From the NCBI RefSeq assembly GCF_002938435.1, contig NZ_POQT01000003.1, positions 156,164 through 220,163 on the forward strand: a DNA stretch of 64,000 bases. Direction: 5' to 3'. The position numbers and the translations under genes are program-made. Positions 56,890-64,000 of this stretch are shown piece by piece. The DNA comes from Blastococcus saxobsidens. GTDB taxonomy: Bacteria > Actinomycetota > Actinomycetes > Mycobacteriales > Geodermatophilaceae. Positions within the stretch are counted from its first letter, which is position 1. Every line of letters starts with the position of its first letter. The notes below the pieces were generated by a model, which saw only the letters and a program-made list of their open reading frames with translations, was not told where the DNA came from and made no database searches.

Positions 56890-58236
56890 GCCCTCGTAGG
56901 CCTCCTCGTCGGGGATGCCGTTGGCCGGCGGGGTGGCCGGCTCCTTGTCGAACTCCTCGATCGGGGCGTCGCCGATGTCCGTCGTGCGGACCGGCTGCAC
57001 CTCCTCGGAACCGTTGCCGACGATCCGCTCGATCGTCATGCCGCTGGTGCCGAGGTGGCTGTCCTCGGAGTAGCGGAACGGCGCGAACACCGGTCCCTCC
57101 CACTCGGCGCCGACGGCCTCGACGGCCTCGACCAGGCCCTCGCGGGTCGGGTTCTGACCAGCGGCCTGCAGGGCCTGGGTCATGGTGTAGGCCTGCGACA
57201 TGCCGTAGACGCGGTAGTTGCTGAGCTCGCCCTCGCCACCGCACTCGTCCCAGATCCGGGAGAACTCCTGGATCCACGGGTTGTCGGTCATGTCGACCGT
57301 CGGCAGGTAGCCGGTGGTCAGCGCGCCGTCCAGCAGGGCGGCGTCGGAGACCTTGCCCTCGCTGAAGCGGTTCAGCAGACCGCCGACGAGGTTCGGGTCC
57401 GAACCCACGTTGGAGTAGAACCACTGCGGGTCGTAGCCGAGCTGCAGGGCAGTCAGCTGCGAGAGGGCCGTGTAGCTGGGCACGTTGAAGCCGACGACGA
57501 AGTCGGCGCCGGCCGCCTGCAGCGCCGCGATCTGCGGGCCGACGTTCGTGTTGCCCGGCACGTACCGCTCGGCCGCGACGATCTGGTCGTCGAGGTACTG
57601 GCGGATGCCCTCCTCGCCGTCCTGGCCGAAGTCGTCGTCCTGGAGGAAGAGGCCGACCTTGGCGTCGGGGAACTCGTTGGCGATGTACTCGCCGATGATC
57701 TTGCCCTCGCTCAGGTAGTCGGTCTGCCAGCCGAAGGACATCGGGTACTCCTCGGGGTTCTCACCCCACAGGAGGGAGCCGGAGGAGACGAAGAGGTCCG
57801 GGACGCCCTCGTCGTTGAGGAAGTCGACGACGGCGCTGTGGGTGGGGGTGCCCAGGCCGCTCATCATCGCGAAGATCTCTTCTTCGAGGACGAGCTCGTT
57901 GGTGACCTGGCTGGTCTGGCTCGGGTTGTAGGCGTCGTCCTTGAAGATGAACTCGATGTCGCGGCCGTAGACACCGCCCTCCTTGTTCAGGCAGTCGAAG
58001 TACGCCTGGACGCCGGTGGGGATCTCGCTGTAGCCGGGGGCGGCCACACCGGTCAGCGGGTAGTGCGCGCCGAGCTTGATCGAGTCCTCGGTGACGCCGA
58101 TGTCGGAGGCCTCGTTCTCGCCGCCACCCTCGGCGGACGACGAGCTGCCGTCGTCACCGCCGCCGCAGGCGGCGAGGGTGGAGGCGACGGTGGCCGCGGC
58201 GATGGCGGTCATGAGACGACGGGAGGATCTGGACAA
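56887..58236 (-). CDS. Branched-chain amino acid-type ABC transporter substrate-binding lipoprotein
   Basis: 449 residues from TTG 58236-58234, preceded by AGAGGAGAACTG. Signal RRLMTAIAAATVASTLAAC with lipidated Cys24 (LAAC), then a Gly/Ser/Glu linker. The periplasmic binding fold begins IKLGAHYPLTGVAAPGYSEIP and has VAGL-free hallmarks such as YNPSQTSQVTNELVLEEEIFA and FVVGFNVPSYTALSQL. It supplies ligand to LivHM/LivFG. Family ligands include Leu/Ile/Val, urea, amides and aromatic acids; the ligand here is unknown. The gene follows livM on the same strand. Confidence 0.92.
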   Translation of the reverse strand: MSRSSRRLMTAIAAATVASTLAACGGGDDGSSSSAEGGGENEASDIGVTEDSIKLGAHYPLTGVAAPGYSEIPTGVQAYFDCLNKEGGVYGRDIEFIFKDDAYNPSQTSQVTNELVLEEEIFAMMSGLGTPTHSAVVDFLNDEGVPDLFVSSGSLLWGENPEEYPMSFGWQTDYLSEGKIIGEYIANEFPDAKVGLFLQDDDFGQDGEEGIRQYLDDQIVAAERYVPGNTNVGPQIAALQAAGADFVVGFNVPSYTALSQLTALQLGYDPQWFYSNVGSDPNLVGGLLNRFSEGKVSDAALLDGALTTGYLPTVDMTDNPWIQEFSRIWDECGGEGELSNYRVYGMSQAYTMTQALQAAGQNPTREGLVEAVEAVGAEWEGPVFAPFRYSEDSHLGTSGMTIERIVGNGSEEVQPVRTTDIGDAPIEEFDKEPATPPANGIPDEEAYEG

Positions 58237-58255
58237 CAGTTCTCCTCTGGTGCGG

Positions 58256-58275
58256 CCCGGGCGTCGGTGCCCGGG
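58256..58275. terminator. Small hairpin between livM and the binding-protein gene
   Basis: CCCGGGC (58256-58262) and GCCCGGG (58269-58275) with a six-base loop lie in the 89-base gap between livM and the binding-protein gene. It may partially terminate or stabilise the mRNA so the binding protein is made in different amounts. Confidence 0.5.
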
Positions 58276-58325
58276 AGTCGGGGTGGGGTGGAGCGGTCGG
58301 GAGCAGCGGATCGGACGGGTGGTGC

Positions 58326-59513
58326 TCACCCCCCGTTCGCGCCGGCGGCCTTCGCCTGCGCGGCCGACCCACGCCTGGCCTTGGCGGTCATCCGCCGGAG
58401 GCGGATGGTGCCCACGAAGCCGGCGGGGGCGAAGATCATCGCGACGATCAGCACGACGCCGTAGACGAAGGGCGCGAGCTGGGCCGCCTCGGTGCCGTTC
58501 AGCCCGAAGTCCGAGCCCAGGTTGGTCACGAACGGCGGCAGGAAGACCAGCAGGGCCGAGCCGAGGAGCGCACCCAGCAGGCTTCCCAGGCCACCGATCA
58601 CGATCGCGGTGAGCAGTGCCAGCGAGAGCACCAGCGTGAAACCGCTGGGCGCGGCCAGCCGGACCACGATGGCCAGCACGCCGCCGGCGAGCCCGGCCGC
58701 AGCCGCGCTGACGACGAACGCCAGCACCCGCCACGCGCCGAGGTTGATGCCGGCGAGCTCCGCGGCGACCTCCTGGTCCCGCACCGCCCGCCAGGTGCGG
58801 CCGATCCGGCTGCGCACCAGGTTGGCGAGGAAGAAGTAGGTGATCAGCAGGCAGATGACGCCGACGTACGCCAGCCACTTGGTGCTGGACGCGTTGTTCC
58901 CCGACACCGTCTGGACGAAGCTCTCGAAGGCGTCCGGCGCCTGCGGTGCGCGCACCCGCATGCCCTGCTCGCCGCCGAAGATGTCGTGGAAGTAGATCGC
59001 CAGGCCCGGCAGGCCGACGGCGAGCGCGAGCGTCGCGCCGGCGAGGTACGGACCGTGCAGGCGGGCGGCGGCCACACCCACGAGCGCGCCCACCACGGTG
59101 GCCACCACGATGGCGGCCAGCAGGATGACCGGCAGCGGGAGCGGCTCGTCGGCGTCCAGGAACAGGGCCGTGGTGTAGGCGCCGGCGGCCATGAGGGCGC
59201 CGTGCCCGAGCGAGATCTGGCCGTTCATGCCGGTGAGGACGGTGAGACCGCCGGCGGCGATCGCGTAGTAGCTGAGCGTCGCGATCTGGGAGTTCTGGTA
59301 CGGGCTGCTGACCTCCAGCAGCACGACGGCGAGCACCGCGGAGAGGACCAGCACCACCAGGTGGCGCGGCAGGGTCGACTGCGGCAGGAAGGAGCGGCCG
59401 GTCCCGGTGGGGGCCGAGGGCGCGTTCGCGCCCGCGGTGGACGTGGTGGGGGCGTCGTCCGTGGCCTTGCCGGCGGCTGCGGACGTGGGGCTCTGCAGGT
59501 CGCTCATGGTCAT
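58326..59513 (-). CDS. livM: LivM-type ABC transporter permease
   Basis: 395 residues from ATG 59513, overlapping the livH stop (ATGA). A 45-residue hydrophilic N-terminal tail (Thr/Ala/Ser rich) precedes about ten helices. Family motifs: GGLTVLTGMNGQISLGHGALMA (in part), RLHGPYLAGATLALAVG, and the EAA-type loop RVRAVRDQEVAAELAGINL read here as RAVRDQEVAAELAGIN. It forms the membrane pore with LivH and binds LivF/LivG inside. The C-terminus is Lys/Ala/Arg rich. Confidence 0.92.
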   Translation of the reverse strand: MTMSDLQSPTSAAAGKATDDAPTTSTAGANAPSAPTGTGRSFLPQSTLPRHLVVLVLSAVLAVVLLEVSSPYQNSQIATLSYYAIAAGGLTVLTGMNGQISLGHGALMAAGAYTTALFLDADEPLPLPVILLAAIVVATVVGALVGVAAARLHGPYLAGATLALAVGLPGLAIYFHDIFGGEQGMRVRAPQAPDAFESFVQTVSGNNASSTKWLAYVGVICLLITYFFLANLVRSRIGRTWRAVRDQEVAAELAGINLGAWRVLAFVVSAAAAGLAGGVLAIVVRLAAPSGFTLVLSLALLTAIVIGGLGSLLGALLGSALLVFLPPFVTNLGSDFGLNGTEAAQLAPFVYGVVLIVAMIFAPAGFVGTIRLRRMTAKARRGSAAQAKAAGANGG

Positions 59514-60394
59514 GCCCTCCGAGCCGTGGTGCTGCTGAACAGGCCGCCGGGACGCACCAGCAGCACGACGATGAGGATCACCAGGGCGGCCACGCTGACC
59601 AGCGCGCTGCCGCGCTCCACGTAGCCGTTCACGTAGCTGAGCGCGAGACCGAGGATCAGCCCGCCGACGATCGCGCCGACCGGTGAGTCGAGGCCGCCGA
59701 TGATGGCGGCGACGAAGCCGAAGACGATGAGCGAGTCCATGTAGGCGGGGTAGACGAACCCGCCGCCGGCGATCAGCAGGCCCGACAGGGAGCCGACGAC
59801 GGCGGCCAGGCCCCACCCGAGGGTGAGCATCCCGCCGACCTTGACGCCCAGCAGCCGGGCGACCTCCTGGCTGAAGGCCGAGGCCCGCATGGCCAGCCCG
59901 ACGCGGGTGAACCGGAAGAGCGCCACGAGCAGCGCCATCGTGATCAGCACGGAGCCGATGACGTAGAGGCTGGTCGGGGTCAGCGGGATCGTCGACCCGC
60001 CCACCTGGAAGCCGCGGACGCCGAAGGGCGTCGGGAAGGACTGGAACGAGGAGCCGAAGATGATGGCGATGAGGGCCTGGATGGCGACGAAGAGGCCCAG
60101 GGTGACGATGACGGCGTTGAGCTCGGGCCCCCCCTCGACCGGTCGGATGATCACCCGCTCGACGAGCGCGCCGAGGACGAACCCGGAGACGAGCGCGACG
60201 ACCAGCGCGACCCAGTAGGACTGGCCGGCCTGGATGAGGGCCAGGGCGATGAACGTGGTGGCCGCGGCCATCGAGCCCTGGGCGAAGTTGACGATGCGGG
60301 TGGAGCGCCAGATGAGCACCAGGGCGAGGGCGAAGGCCGAGTAGATGATGCCCTGGGTCAACCCGGTGATGGTGACGTTGACGAAGTAGTCCAC
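59510..60394 (-). CDS. livH: LivH-type ABC transporter permease
   Basis: 294 residues from GTG 60394. Family start FVNVTITGLTQGIIYSAFAL, then RIVNFAQGSMAAATTFIAL, ELNAVIVTLGLFVAIQALI, the cytoplasmic EAA loop FRFTRVGLAMRASAFSQEVA and LGVKVGGMLTLGWGLAA. It has about eight helices. GGLDSPVGAIVGGLILGLAL is the conserved late helix pair. It forms a heterodimer with LivM. Upstream neighbour livF ends 34 bases before its start, so all Liv genes share a transcript. Confidence 0.93.
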   Translation of the reverse strand: MDYFVNVTITGLTQGIIYSAFALALVLIWRSTRIVNFAQGSMAAATTFIALALIQAGQSYWVALVVALVSGFVLGALVERVIIRPVEGGPELNAVIVTLGLFVAIQALIAIIFGSSFQSFPTPFGVRGFQVGGSTIPLTPTSLYVIGSVLITMALLVALFRFTRVGLAMRASAFSQEVARLLGVKVGGMLTLGWGLAAVVGSLSGLLIAGGGFVYPAYMDSLIVFGFVAAIIGGLDSPVGAIVGGLILGLALSYVNGYVERGSALVSVAALVILIVVLLVRPGGLFSSTTARRA

Positions 60395-60428
60395 GACAGT
60401 GGGAAGCCTTCCTGGCAGAGCGTGAGGG

Positions 60429-61202
60429 TCAGAAACCGAGGTAGGCGTGCCGGAGGTCCTCGTCGCCCATCAGCGTGCTGGCGGAGTCGGTGACGACGAC
60501 CCGGCCGAGGTTGAGGACGACGCCGACGTCGGCGACCGACAGGGCGCTGCGTGCGTTCTGCTCGACCAGCAGGACCGAGAGGCCCTCGGCGTCGACCAGC
60601 TGGCGGAGCAGGCCGAAGATCTGCGCCACGATGCGCGGGGCCAGGCCCAGCGACGGCTCGTCGAGGAGCAGCACGCGCGGCTTGGCGAGCAGGGCCCGGC
60701 CGATGACCAGCATCTGCCGCTCACCGCCGGAGAGCGTGTGGGCGGCGTTGTTCCGGCGCTCGGCGATGCGCGGGAAGAGGTCGTACACCCGGTCGAACTC
60801 GTCCTTGCCGACCTTGCCGCGGAACAGCGCGCCGACCCGCAGGTTCTCGTCCACGGTGAGCTCGGCGATGACGCCGCGGCCCTCGGGGACGTGGGCCATG
60901 CCCCGACCGACCATCGACTCGACCGAGGCCTTGGTGATGTCCTCGCCGTCGAGCACGACCCGGCCGGCCACCGGACGGACCAGGCCGCTGATGGTGCGCA
61001 GCAGGGTCGTCTTGCCGGCGCCGTTCGCACCCAGGACCGCGGTGATCCTGCCGGCCTCCGCCGACAGCGAGACGCCGTCGAGCGCGCGGACCGGGCCGTA
61101 GGCCGAGCTCAGGCCCTCGACCTCCAGGAGGCGGGTGGTGGTGGCGGTGCCGCCGGTCGTCCCGGTGGCCGACATCGCGGTGCTGCCGTGGGTCTCAGCC
61201 AT
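60429..61202 (-). CDS. livF: LivF-type ABC transporter ATP-binding protein
   Basis: 257 residues from ATG 61202-61200, chosen because GGAGGGCGG lies upstream; an ATG at 61217 is less likely. Walker A GANGAGKTTLL, signature LSGGERQMLVIGRAL, Walker B RVLLLDEPSLGLAP and the H-loop position in LLVEQNA are all present. It hydrolyses ATP with LivG to drive import. It overlaps the livG stop by eight bases. Confidence 0.94.
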   Translation of the reverse strand: MAETHGSTAMSATGTTGGTATTTRLLEVEGLSSAYGPVRALDGVSLSAEAGRITAVLGANGAGKTTLLRTISGLVRPVAGRVVLDGEDITKASVESMVGRGMAHVPEGRGVIAELTVDENLRVGALFRGKVGKDEFDRVYDLFPRIAERRNNAAHTLSGGERQMLVIGRALLAKPRVLLLDEPSLGLAPRIVAQIFGLLRQLVDAEGLSVLLVEQNARSALSVADVGVVLNLGRVVVTDSASTLMGDEDLRHAYLGF

Positions 61203-62064
61203 GGGTCCGCCCTCCATCGACGTTGCTCAGCTCGGCGGCGTCGGCCTCGGCGTCGACGGCGTCGCCCAGGTAGGCCTCGGTGACCGCAGGGTCGTTCTGC
61301 ACCTGCTCCGGGGTGCCGGCGGCGATCTGCTTGCCCGAGTCGAGGACGGTGATCTGGTCGCAGACCCGCATGACCAGGTCCATGTGGTGCTCGACCAGCA
61401 GGACGCTCATCCGGCCGACGACCGAGCGGATCAGCTCGCCGAGCTCGTGCATCTCGTCCTCGGCCAGACCACTGGCCGGCTCGTCGAGCAGCAGCAGGTC
61501 GGGTTCGGCCACCAGGGCGCGGGCCAGGGCGACCCGCTTCTGCACCGGGTAGGGGAGCGAACCGGGGTAGCGGCCGGCGTAGCGCTCGGCGTTGAGCTCG
61601 GTGAGGGCGCGCATGGCGCGCTCGCGCAGCAGCCGCTCGTCCTTGTCCGAGGAGGGCAGCGCGAGGAACGCCGACAGGAAACCGGCCTTGCCGTGGCGGT
61701 GCGCGCCGACCATGACGTTCTCGAGCACGGTCATGCCGGGGAAGAGGCCGACACCCTGCAGGGTGCGGGCGACGCCGAGCTTGGTGAGCTGGCTCGGGCG
61801 CAGCCGGCGCATCTCCTCGCCGCGCCAGGTGATCCGCCCGGACGTGGGCCGGACCAGGCCGCAGGCGACGTTGAACAGCGTCGTCTTGCCTGCGCCGTTC
61901 GGGCCGATGAGGCCGTGCACCTGACCCGGCTCGACGACGAGTGAGACGTCGGTGAGCGCCAGGACGCCGCCGAAGGCGACGTTGATCCCGGTCATCTCGA
62001 GCCGGGCGGTGGGCCCTGAGTCGTGCGTTAGCTGGCTGCCGGTCGGCTGCGCCAAGGGGCCCAC
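61195..62064 (-). CDS. livG: LivG-type ABC transporter ATP-binding protein
   Basis: 289 residues from GTG 62064. Walker A GPNGAGKTTLF, Walker B LLLLDEPASGLA and H-loop VEHHMDLVM are present. The ABC signature is the odd SLPYPVQKRVALARAL in place of the usual LSYGQQRRLEIARAL, so the key Ser-Gly-Gly is absent, as in some actinobacterial LivG proteins. First gene of the Liv operon, divergent from the PucR-type regulator with a 172-base gap. Confidence 0.92.
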   Translation of the reverse strand: MGPLAQPTGSQLTHDSGPTARLEMTGINVAFGGVLALTDVSLVVEPGQVHGLIGPNGAGKTTLFNVACGLVRPTSGRITWRGEEMRRLRPSQLTKLGVARTLQGVGLFPGMTVLENVMVGAHRHGKAGFLSAFLALPSSDKDERLLRERAMRALTELNAERYAGRYPGSLPYPVQKRVALARALVAEPDLLLLDEPASGLAEDEMHELGELIRSVVGRMSVLLVEHHMDLVMRVCDQITVLDSGKQIAAGTPEQVQNDPAVTEAYLGDAVDAEADAAELSNVDGGRTHG

Positions 62065-62236
62065 TGCTCCTCTGCGTCGGGGAGATGGCCGTTCCGGAGG
62101 TGTCCGGACGGCGACGATTGGGTCACGAGTACGTCCCGCTGAGACTGCCCCCCGGTGTCACCGGTCACAATGGGCGCAGAGCACAGCGATGGAGTTGCGG
62201 CGTTGTGCTGTGTGTCACGGACGGGGAGGTGGGCGG

Positions 62237-63454
62237 GTGCAGCGGTTCCGACCGGAGATCTCGGCTCGCCTGGCCGAGCTCGCGCCACTGCTGATGGCCG
62301 AGCTCGAGGACATGACCGACCGCATGCTCGAGGTGCTGCTGCGCAGCGAGGCCGCCTACCGCGACCTGCTGGTGACGGAGGAGGAGCTGCGCGCCTCGGT
62401 CCGCCGCGGGCTCGAGCAGGGGCTGCGCACGCTGATCGACGGCTGGGCCGACGACGGCGACGGTGACCGCAGCGGAGCCCGCGCCGTCGGGCGCCGCCGG
62501 GCGGCGCAGGGCGTACCGCTGGAGGCGGTGCTGCGGGCATACCGCCTCGGCGGCCAGACCACCTGGGAGGGGCTGCTGTCGGTGTCCCAGCGCAACAGCC
62601 AGGGCCACGACGTGCTGCTCCTGGAGGTGGCCGGCTCGGTCTGGCGCACCAACGACGCCGACTGCGCCGCCGTCGCGGAGGGCTACCGCGAGGAGCAGCG
62701 ACGCCTGGCCGGTGTCGACGAGCAGGCCCGCCAGCAGGTGCTCGACGGCCTGATCGACGGTCGCGGCAGCGACCCGGCGTTCGTGCGGACGGCGTCGGAG
62801 CTGCTGGCCATGCCGCTGGGCGGCCGGTTGATGGCCGTGGTGGCGCTGCCCGGGCCCGACGGCGCGCCGGGGCTCGACGCCCCCGCCGAGGGGCTGCTCA
62901 AGCGCGGGGTCCGCTCCGTGTGGGGCGGCCGCGGCGGCGCGCAGGTCGGGGTGGTGGGGCTCGGCGCCGTGCGCCCGGCGGACCTCGTGTCCCTGCTGAC
63001 GGCGGTCGCCCGGGGGCCGGTCGGGGTGTCCGACGCCGTCGAGGGTGCCGCCGCCGCGGGGGTCGCCTACCGGCTGGCCGAGACCGCGGCGCGGACGCTG
63101 CCCGCGGGGGACAGCCGCGTCGTGAGCATCGACGAGCGGCTGCCCGAGGCGCTGCTGAGCAACTCGCCCGAGATCAGCTCACGCCTGGTGGGCCAGTCGC
63201 TGGGCGGCCTGCTGGACCTGCCCGACGACGAGCGGGGCGTCCTGCTGGACACGCTCGAGGCGTTCCTCGCCGCCGACGGCTCGCCGACCCGCGCCGCCGA
63301 TGCGCTGTACTGCCACCGGAACACCGTGATGCACCGGCTCCGGCGGATCGAGTCGGTCACCGGGCGCAAGGTCACCGACCCGCGGTCCCGGCTGCTCTGG
63401 CAGCTGGCGCTGCTGGGCGCCGGCTGCCGTCAGCCCACCACCCGCTCGGCCTGA
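62237..63454 (+). CDS. PucR-type helix-turn-helix transcriptional regulator
   Basis: 405 residues from GTG 62237, with GGGAGGTGGG just upstream; an ATG at 62189 is an alternative. A helical N-terminal sensor region (about 1-150) is followed by a GGDEF-like central part (about 165-300). The C-terminal PucR HTH is LEAFLAADGSPTRAADALYC then HRNTVMHRLRRIESVTGRK. PucR-type regulators control uptake or breakdown of purines, amino acids or phenolics. Divergent from the Liv operon, it likely controls it. The TGA begins copy D of the conserved-loop hairpin. Confidence 0.88.
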   Translation: MQRFRPEISARLAELAPLLMAELEDMTDRMLEVLLRSEAAYRDLLVTEEELRASVRRGLEQGLRTLIDGWADDGDGDRSGARAVGRRRAAQGVPLEAVLRAYRLGGQTTWEGLLSVSQRNSQGHDVLLLEVAGSVWRTNDADCAAVAEGYREEQRRLAGVDEQARQQVLDGLIDGRGSDPAFVRTASELLAMPLGGRLMAVVALPGPDGAPGLDAPAEGLLKRGVRSVWGGRGGAQVGVVGLGAVRPADLVSLLTAVARGPVGVSDAVEGAAAAGVAYRLAETAARTLPAGDSRVVSIDERLPEALLSNSPEISSRLVGQSLGGLLDLPDDERGVLLDTLEAFLAADGSPTRAADALYCHRNTVMHRLRRIESVTGRKVTDPRSRLLWQLALLGAGCRQPTTRSA

Positions 63455-63513
63455 AAGAGGACCCCCTCCCTCTCGACCCTCGCACGCTCGGGTCGAGCCT
63501 CCGGAGGGGGGCC
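63452..63513 (+). repeat. Conserved-loop hairpin, copy D (after the pucR-type gene)
   Basis: Begins at the stop codon: AAAGAGGA, outer stem CCCCCTCC/GGAGGGGG (63462-63469, 63503-63510), inner stem CTCGACCC/GGGTCGAG (63472-63479, 63490-63497), loop TCGCACGCTC (63480-63489). Almost identical to copy B, with base changes that keep pairing. It lies between converging genes and may stop both. Confidence 0.85.
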
Positions 63514-63528
63514 GGGCCAGGCCTCCCG

Positions 63529-63762
63529 CTACTGGAGGTAGTTCTCCACCTGCGGCTCGGGACGGGCCTCGGCCTCGTCGGGGTCCTCGCCGTACTGGCG
63601 CTTGGCGCGGCGCTGCCGCAGCAGGTCCCAGCACTGGTCGAGGTCGGCCTCGAGCTTGTTCATGCGGGCGCGGGTCTCGTCGGTGTGCTCCTCGCCGTCG
63701 CGCAGCGAGTGCTCCTCCTCGACCAGCGCGTGGATGCGGCTGAGGATGTCGGTCTCGTCCAT
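63529..63762 (-). CDS. DUF2630 family small acidic protein
   Basis: 77 residues from ATG 63762-63760. It matches the DUF2630 pattern: MDETDILSRIHALVEEEHSL, then KLEADLDQCWDLLRQRRAKR, and the acidic ending DPDEAEARPEPQVENYLQ. The protein is a short coiled helical hairpin of unknown function, widespread in Actinobacteria. TAG is its stop. A longer in-frame extension to 63990 exists but has Arg/Ala-rich low-complexity composition and is not believed. Confidence 0.88.
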   Translation of the reverse strand: MDETDILSRIHALVEEEHSLRDGEEHTDETRARMNKLEADLDQCWDLLRQRRAKRQYGEDPDEAEARPEPQVENYLQ

Positions 63763-63809
63763 GCCCCGGTCCCTGCCCGTCGGCGCGGGCGTGAAACCGG
63801 AGCACCCGG

Positions 63810-64000
63810 TCAGGCGTCGGGCAGCCAGCCCTCGACGAACGCCGCGCGCCGCCGGTGCACCGCCCCGCCGGCGCGGCCGAGCGCCAGCAGCGCCGCGCGC
63901 TCGAGCGGGACGCGCACCGTGCGCCGGTCCACGGCCCGTCGCGCCACCGCGTTGCCCCATCCAGTAGCGCTCCATCTCCGGGTCGACCATCTGCGTGTCG
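63810..64000 (-). CDS. C-terminal fragment of an unknown protein (truncated by window end)
   Basis: A minus-strand frame open from the window edge ends at TGA 63812-63810. Visible residues include GNAVARRAVDRRTVRVPLER and GGAVHRRRAAFVEGWLPDA, a natural-looking C-terminus. Just upstream, another frame reads MVDPEMERYW, which would join this one if a 1-2 base shift occurred near 63958-63965, so a frameshift or an alternative upstream start is possible. Family not recognised. Confidence 0.4.
   Translation of the reverse strand, partial: TRRWSTRRWSATGWGNAVARRAVDRRTVRVPLERAALLALGRAGGAVHRRRAAFVEGWLPDA

Noticed and set aside
63529..63990. N-terminal extension of the DUF2630 gene
   Set aside because: The family starts at MDETDILSRI; the extra 76 residues are Arg/Ala/Gly rich and overlap the better C-terminal frame of the next gene.

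Overview
High-GC DNA (mostly G/C third positions, GTG/TTG starts beside ATG, U-tract-poor terminators, tRNA-Ser(GCT) and tRNA-Arg(ACG) genes) that reads as an actinobacterial chromosome. A Geodermatophilaceae member (Blastococcus, Geodermatophilus or Modestobacter type) fits best; this is inference from gene content and from an apparent in-frame amber codon at the catalytic position of a redox gene (22033-22824), a feature known from that family.

Layout. 1-8.9 kb: housekeeping genes (PHP phosphoesterase, DoxX, VanZ, a TrkA/TrkH-type K+ uptake pair, a PAP2-lipid kinase fusion, a CGNR regulator divergent from an MFS exporter, tRNA-Ser). 8.9-14.7 kb: a ParB-like membrane protein, an APH-like protein, tRNA-Arg and a class A penicillin-binding protein with a long Pro/Glu/Thr repeat tail. 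14.9-37.9 kb: a large catabolic region holding five MmgE/PrpD paralogs, a TctABC tricarboxylate transporter, a class III CoA-transferase, a double-hotdog MaoC hydratase, a CitE-type lyase, a PEP mutase/isocitrate lyase relative, acyl-CoA dehydrogenase, HIBADH-like, LeuB-like and SDR dehydrogenases, a GntR/FCD regulator and an AbrB-type membrane protein. CoA-transferase, hydratase and lyase together match the logic of itaconate/mesaconate breakdown to acetyl-CoA and pyruvate (or glyoxylate and propionyl-CoA), with PrpD enzymes possibly feeding it from a tricarboxylate. The substrate is not proven.

38.2-43.9 kb: NCS1 permease, zinc alcohol dehydrogenase, a double-domain nitrilase and an FMN hydroxyacid oxidase. 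44.2-45.8 kb: a secreted Ser/Thr/Pro-rich protein and a MarR regulator. 45.9-53.9 kb: a heptose operon (GT2-GmhB fusion, GT9, two GT4, GmhA, HldE, GT9) able to make an ADP-heptose-type donor and transfer it, unusual for a Gram-positive. 53.9-56.7 kb: a vWA protein and a UDP-glucuronate decarboxylase-like enzyme. 56.9-62.1 kb: a complete Liv-type ABC transporter, divergent from a PucR-type regulator. 62.2-64 kb: PucR, a DUF2630 protein and a truncated end.

Most notable: (1) a glutaredoxin-DinB gene whose CxxC first cysteine is replaced by TAG, a strong candidate UAG-encoded selenoprotein; (2) four dispersed hairpins just after stop codons, sharing an invariant 10-nt loop with compensatory stem changes; (3) a duplicated 61-nt leader in the heptose operon with a covarying hairpin; (4) the PrpD-rich catabolic region.
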